DNA of 64,000 bases, taken from Rotaria macrura. Taxonomy: Eukaryota > Rotifera > Eurotatoria > Philodinida > Philodinidae. Each line of letters opens with the position of its first letter. Position 1 is the stretch's first letter. The notes below the pieces were generated by a model. That model was given only the letters and a program-made list of their open reading frames with translations. It ran no database searches and was not told where the DNA came from. Below are positions 60,637 through 64,000 of the stretch, piece after piece. The stretch lies in NCBI GenBank assembly GCA_900239685.1, contig OENT01000498.1, forward strand, positions 42,290-106,289. The letters are read 5' to 3'. Made by a program: the position numbers and the translations under genes.

Positions 60637-61278
60637 ATGAGCGATTCCAGTAGTATTGTGAAAACATCCGATCCAACTAATGACGATTTGTTTCTGTGTC
60701 GTGCTTTTGCAAAAGCAATTTCGTCTGATAAACTTCATCAAATTATTGAACAACAAAAAGTATCGACAGAATCGGCGACAGTTGAATCGAAGTAATTGAG
60801 AACGAAATTCGTGTTTTGTTTTCTAATTGTCACAACTATTCTTGTATTTGTTTCAAGTGTTTCATTGAATGATAGTACTCAAATGGTAGTTGATTCTTCA
60901 TTATCATCAGATAGCACTCAGTGGAAACTAGGTGACCCATGTTTATGTCCGTACAGCGAGGATGGTATTCTATATAAAGCTACAATCATTGGGTTATCAT
61001 CAGCAGCAGCCGCGTGTACTGTCTCGTTTGATGATTATGGAAATGAAGAAATTCATCCATTCACTGATTTACAAATACGAACAGAAGACGAACAACAAGA
61101 TGTTTCATCACCAGCAATCGACGAAAATGATATATTACCTTCTCCACCGCCTTTTCCTCTAGAAATTCCGCATAGTGATAACGACAATCTATCGTCTACA
61201 TTAATGTCATGGTATTTAGCTGGATATCACACTGGATTCTATCAAGCGATGAAAAATAAAAAGAACACTGAAAAATGA
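60637..61278 (+). CDS. SMN1: Survival motor neuron protein (SMN)
   Basis: Exons 60637-60791 and 60858-61278 join in phase 2 to 191 residues plus stop. Residues about 13-30 (DPTNDDLFLCRAFAKAISSD) match the Gemin2-binding helix near the SMN N-terminus. A Tudor domain spans about 74-127, with WKLGDPC, YSEDGILYKATII and FDDYGNEE carrying the aromatic cage positions that bind symmetric dimethylarginine on Sm proteins. A short proline run (PSPPPFPLEIP) precedes the YG box at 167-183 (LMSWYLAGYHTGFYQAM), the oligomerisation helix zipper. The protein drives Sm-ring assembly on spliceosomal snRNAs in the cytoplasm and is found in gems. It is shorter than human SMN (294) through a reduced linker and proline region. 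The frame that opens at 60796 with a signal-like MRTKFVF is intronic and not the true N-terminus. Confidence 0.93.
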
Positions 61279-61790
61279 ATGTCTTCATAAAATTAATAAA
61301 CTTGTTTTTCTTTTGTGATAGATTTCTATTTCATTACGGGTGACATTAGATCTGATCGACAGTGATCTTTTCAATCATTTTCTGTACATTTATAATTAGA
61401 CAGGAAATCTGTCGAGATTAAAATCCTCGAGACTTTTTCAATTAAATATTAAAATTGAGTGTCTTCTAACGCTTTTGGTTGATGTATTTCATCTCACAAA
61501 TAGTACACTTCATAGTTACACGATACGATTGGTTTACAAGAACGACAATCGAATGAAAAGAAAGGAGCATTGTTGAGATAGAAATGTGGGATTCTAGTTT
61601 TTTCTTAATTGAAATTAATCTGATCATTCTGTTCGCTGTACGCGTCTGCGACTCCACTTGATTCTCATTCAATTTTTGTAATCATTGGCTATTGTTTCCG
61701 AGAGAAAACCTATGATTGACAACTTAGCAGTAAGATTTATATTTTTCATTTCTTAATGGTTCGAGCAAAGTATCTTGATGGATAAACGAT
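61279..61790. other. Intergenic between convergent SMN and GPCR
   Basis: Contains the SMN poly(A) signal AATAAA at 61295-61300, 17 bases past the stop. Nothing else was recognised. Confidence 0.5.
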
Positions 61791-62756
61791 TTATGCAACA
61801 AATGCAATTCTAGTCGTTGTCATTTGTCTGAGAGTAGTTTGAGTCGGTTCGAGATTAGTAACTCTATGCTTTCGACATATAAGTACACCTTGAATTTTCT
61901 TTCCGAGATTCGGTAATGTTCCAGCACAAACGAACGGAAATAAAAAATTGATGTAATAGGAAAAAAATTCTGCATACAAGACAAGATTTTCCAGATTGTT
62001 TTGTGGAACACCGCAAATGAAGAGGGTGCCTGTAACAACACTGGGCAAGTAAAAAACATAGAATAGTAATATGATCGATATAAGTTGAATGGCCATTTTG
62101 CGGTGTTTACGCCAATGAACATGTTGATTTAGACGACGTTTTTGTAAAACAATACGAACCATGAGGCTGATGCTGAATGAAGCGATGATAATCGAATTCG
62201 CTAGTCCACTTGTTACGAACTCAAACATAGAATACATTGTATTGTCATAGGCACAACTGTAGAATCCACAGTATTCGACTGTCGCGTAATATGAACGGCT
62301 GCAAGAAAGGCNAAATGTAATGACCATGTATAGAATACTTCCATACATGATGATGCCACCGATGGGAACGTAGTGTAAGAAAATCTTTCGTTTTCTCGTT
62401 GACATCCAACCATCATGAAAAATGAGAATGTATCGTTCGATTGAAGCCCATGCAACAAGCCGTGCTATTGTCACATAGGTGAGACTGTCAATAAACTTCC
62501 ACAGTTGACAAAACAACGGTGTAAATAGGCAGACAACACCATTTCGATAATAATATATAATCAATGGAATATCTGTCAGTTCGGTGAGAAAATTCACAAT
62601 AAGAAGCACGATCACAACATGATTGTGTAGGCTAGAACGAAGCTTCCGATCGAACAGTAAATGGTAGAGTACAAATATTGAGCAAAGAATCGATGCAACA
62701 TTCGATATTAAATAAATCCAAAAACGGCCGATGAATGATATTGCGATATCCGCCAT
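61791..62756 (-). CDS. Rhodopsin-like G-protein-coupled receptor
   Basis: A 321-residue intronless protein with seven hydrophobic segments. Family landmarks are NHVVIVLLIVNFLTELTD in helix 2 and Cys in CLFTPLFCQLWKFID before helix 3, able to pair with Cys in loop 2. SIERYILIF at the end of helix 3 has E-R-Y in place of D-R-Y, and a basic third loop (LQKRRLNQHVHWRKHRKM) precedes helix 6. Helix 7 lacks a standard N-P-x-x-Y, having FLFPFVCAGTLPNL. The C-tail is basic and Ser/Thr-rich. The ligand is unknown, and many diverged receptors of this type occur in bdelloids. One undetermined base at 62312 leaves one residue in helix 4 unknown without shifting the frame. The short N-terminus (about 10 residues) lacks a signal peptide. 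Confidence 0.82.
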   Translation of the reverse strand: MADIAISFIGRFWIYLISNVASILCSIFVLYHLLFDRKLRSSLHNHVVIVLLIVNFLTELTDIPLIIYYYRNGVVCLFTPLFCQLWKFIDSLTYVTIARLVAWASIERYILIFHDGWMSTRKRKIFLHYVPIGGIIMYGSILYMVITFXLSCSRSYYATVEYCGFYSCAYDNTMYSMFEFVTSGLANSIIIASFSISLMVRIVLQKRRLNQHVHWRKHRKMAIQLISIILLFYVFYLPSVVTGTLFICGVPQNNLENLVLYAEFFSYYINFLFPFVCAGTLPNLGKKIQGVLICRKHRVTNLEPTQTTLRQMTTTRIAFVA

Positions 62757-64000
62757 GCTTATCTAATTGATGATAAGATAAAATGAACTAAAATAAAAAA
62801 TAGGATAATCCCAGTAGAAAACGCCTGATGAAAATTTATTTCAAATATTTTCTTTCGATCGATTTACGTCAGAATGGGTCGATGCGTTTATTCTTTTACT
62901 ATTGGCGTGAGCACATGATACCCTACGAAGTCAATGCTCATCATGTATGATTTTATAACGGAAATTAGACATCGTTAACACTGGCAATTGGCTTCAATTG
63001 AAGGTTTAAATTTCAGACACATTCTACTTGCTTCTCGAGTAGGATACGGGCTATAGATTGTAATGAAGAGTACTATTCACGATCACACGCTATCGTAACT
63101 CAAGATATGGTTGCATGCATTCGTATAATCAGAGAAAGTGTTTCATATTGAAAATGAATCCGTGCAACATCGCTTCCTTCTTCCAGTAACAAGTGATATT
63201 ACAGTATAGATTTTCTCGTGCAAATATTGTATTTCCCGGAAGCATGATATGTGAACGCTGAAGAGGTAAATTAATTGAAAATCCACTAAAATCTTATGGT
63301 TAGTGTAAAAAGTTCTATGCGACAAATGGTTTATTCAAAACACTTGATGAAAAATTCAAAGTTTTGGAATTATGTTCTCACTTTGATACTTATCAGATTA
63401 GTTTTGGATAAGCTTTCATCGCCAAACTAAAAAATTTTTTATTTAGATAATCGTCAACTACTCCAAAGGATGATATTCGAACTTAATGATTTGCATTTTC
63501 AATTTAGATAAAATGGGACTAACACTGTTAGAATTAATTTCCTATATAAATCGTGTAACTATTTCGTTAAGAAGCTCGAATAGTAGTTCTCAAATTAATC
63601 GGCCAGATTAAAATCACATTACTTGTCAAGTCTTCTGAAGTTCAGAGAGGATTGAAAAGAGTAAAAATCATGTAACATTAGCTCATCCACATATATATAT
63701 ATATTAAGTGCACGCGTTCATCACGTGGGAATCTCAGTGACTTCAGAGGTATTGTGAAATTGGTGAGAGGGAAAAATAGATGACATATAAGTAGTGATGA
63801 TGTGCTTGTTTCTTACAAGTTATAGAAAAGTCAATAATAATGAATTAGACGTGATGTTTAAAATAAACAGAATCAAATATTTATATAGTTTCCATCGGAT
63901 AATTTCTTTGTAATTGATTTTAAGAGGTTGAAAAAGATTTATTTGTGTACTCAAAAAGTGAGTACACTACTAAAATCGGTCAGTGTGTCCGGCCGTCCGT
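62757..64000. other. Intergenic to window end
   Basis: Holds the GPCR upstream region. There is a short (AT)n tract at about 63691-63705. A possible element start lies at 63944-64000. No gene recognised. Confidence 0.4.
63944..64000. repeat. Possible repeat terminus cut by the window edge
   Basis: GTGTACTC, a 5-base spacer and GAGTACAC form a perfect 8-base hairpin. GC-rich GTGTGTCCGGCCGTCCGT follows, unlike the AT-rich surroundings. It may be the first bases of a transposable element or satellite that continues outside. Confidence 0.35.

Noticed and set aside
60796-60857. Signal-peptide-like start MRTKFVF ahead of the Tudor region, suggesting a secreted Tudor protein
   Set aside because: This segment is the 66-base intron of SMN. 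The exon at 60637-60791 joins in phase and supplies the Gemin2-binding N-terminus.

Overview
The window looks like nuclear DNA of a bdelloid rotifer. I infer this from the AT-rich base composition, codon use rich in TCG and CGA, many introns of 45-70 bases, a fused ADP-ribosyltransferase/TPR gene, divergent F-box/leucine-rich proteins, a diverged rhodopsin-like receptor and a Penelope-like retroelement. The genus cannot be fixed from the sequence. Several introns of 0.9-3.6 kb are long for the group, which may fit a larger-genome lineage such as Rotaria (inference).

Layout. 0-6.3 kb: an intronless ART-TPR gene on +, then a ten-exon gene on - whose C-terminal half reads as a Rel homology region (NFAT/NF-kB class). 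6.3-28.1 kb is gene-poor. It holds a secreted beta-propeller-like gene (10.3-11.9 kb, -), a large fold-back repeat (14.8-15.5 kb), a TLC-domain membrane protein (16.2-17.1 kb, -), a broken coding fragment (24.1-24.5 kb, -) and an F-box/LRR gene (26.4-28.1 kb, -). 28.1-40.9 kb is a repeat zone. It contains a decayed Penelope-like element with both reverse transcriptase and GIY-YIG remnants, interrupted by a palindromic element, a second related palindrome, a third repeat family at 30.4 kb, and a hAT-type MITE with an 8-bp target duplication.

40.9-62.8 kb is the conserved-gene block. It has a short F-box gene (+), a ZMYM2/3/4-like gene lacking its zinc fingers (-), RFT1 (-), RPS14 (+), a Rab geranylgeranyltransferase alpha subunit (+), SMN (+) and a rhodopsin-like GPCR (-). 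Exon phases for the Rel-like, TLC, ZMYM-like, RFT1, RPS14, RABGGTA and SMN models all close exactly to a stop codon. This is strong internal support for the models.

The most interesting structural signal is that three genes lying downstream of a same-strand neighbour (ZMYM-like, RABGGTA, SMN) each have a T-rich splice acceptor ending in AG directly against the start ATG. RFT1 and the ZMYM-like gene are separated by only 59 bases. Spliced-leader trans-splicing is known in bdelloids, so these look like operon-type or trans-spliced units. This is inference and needs RNA data.
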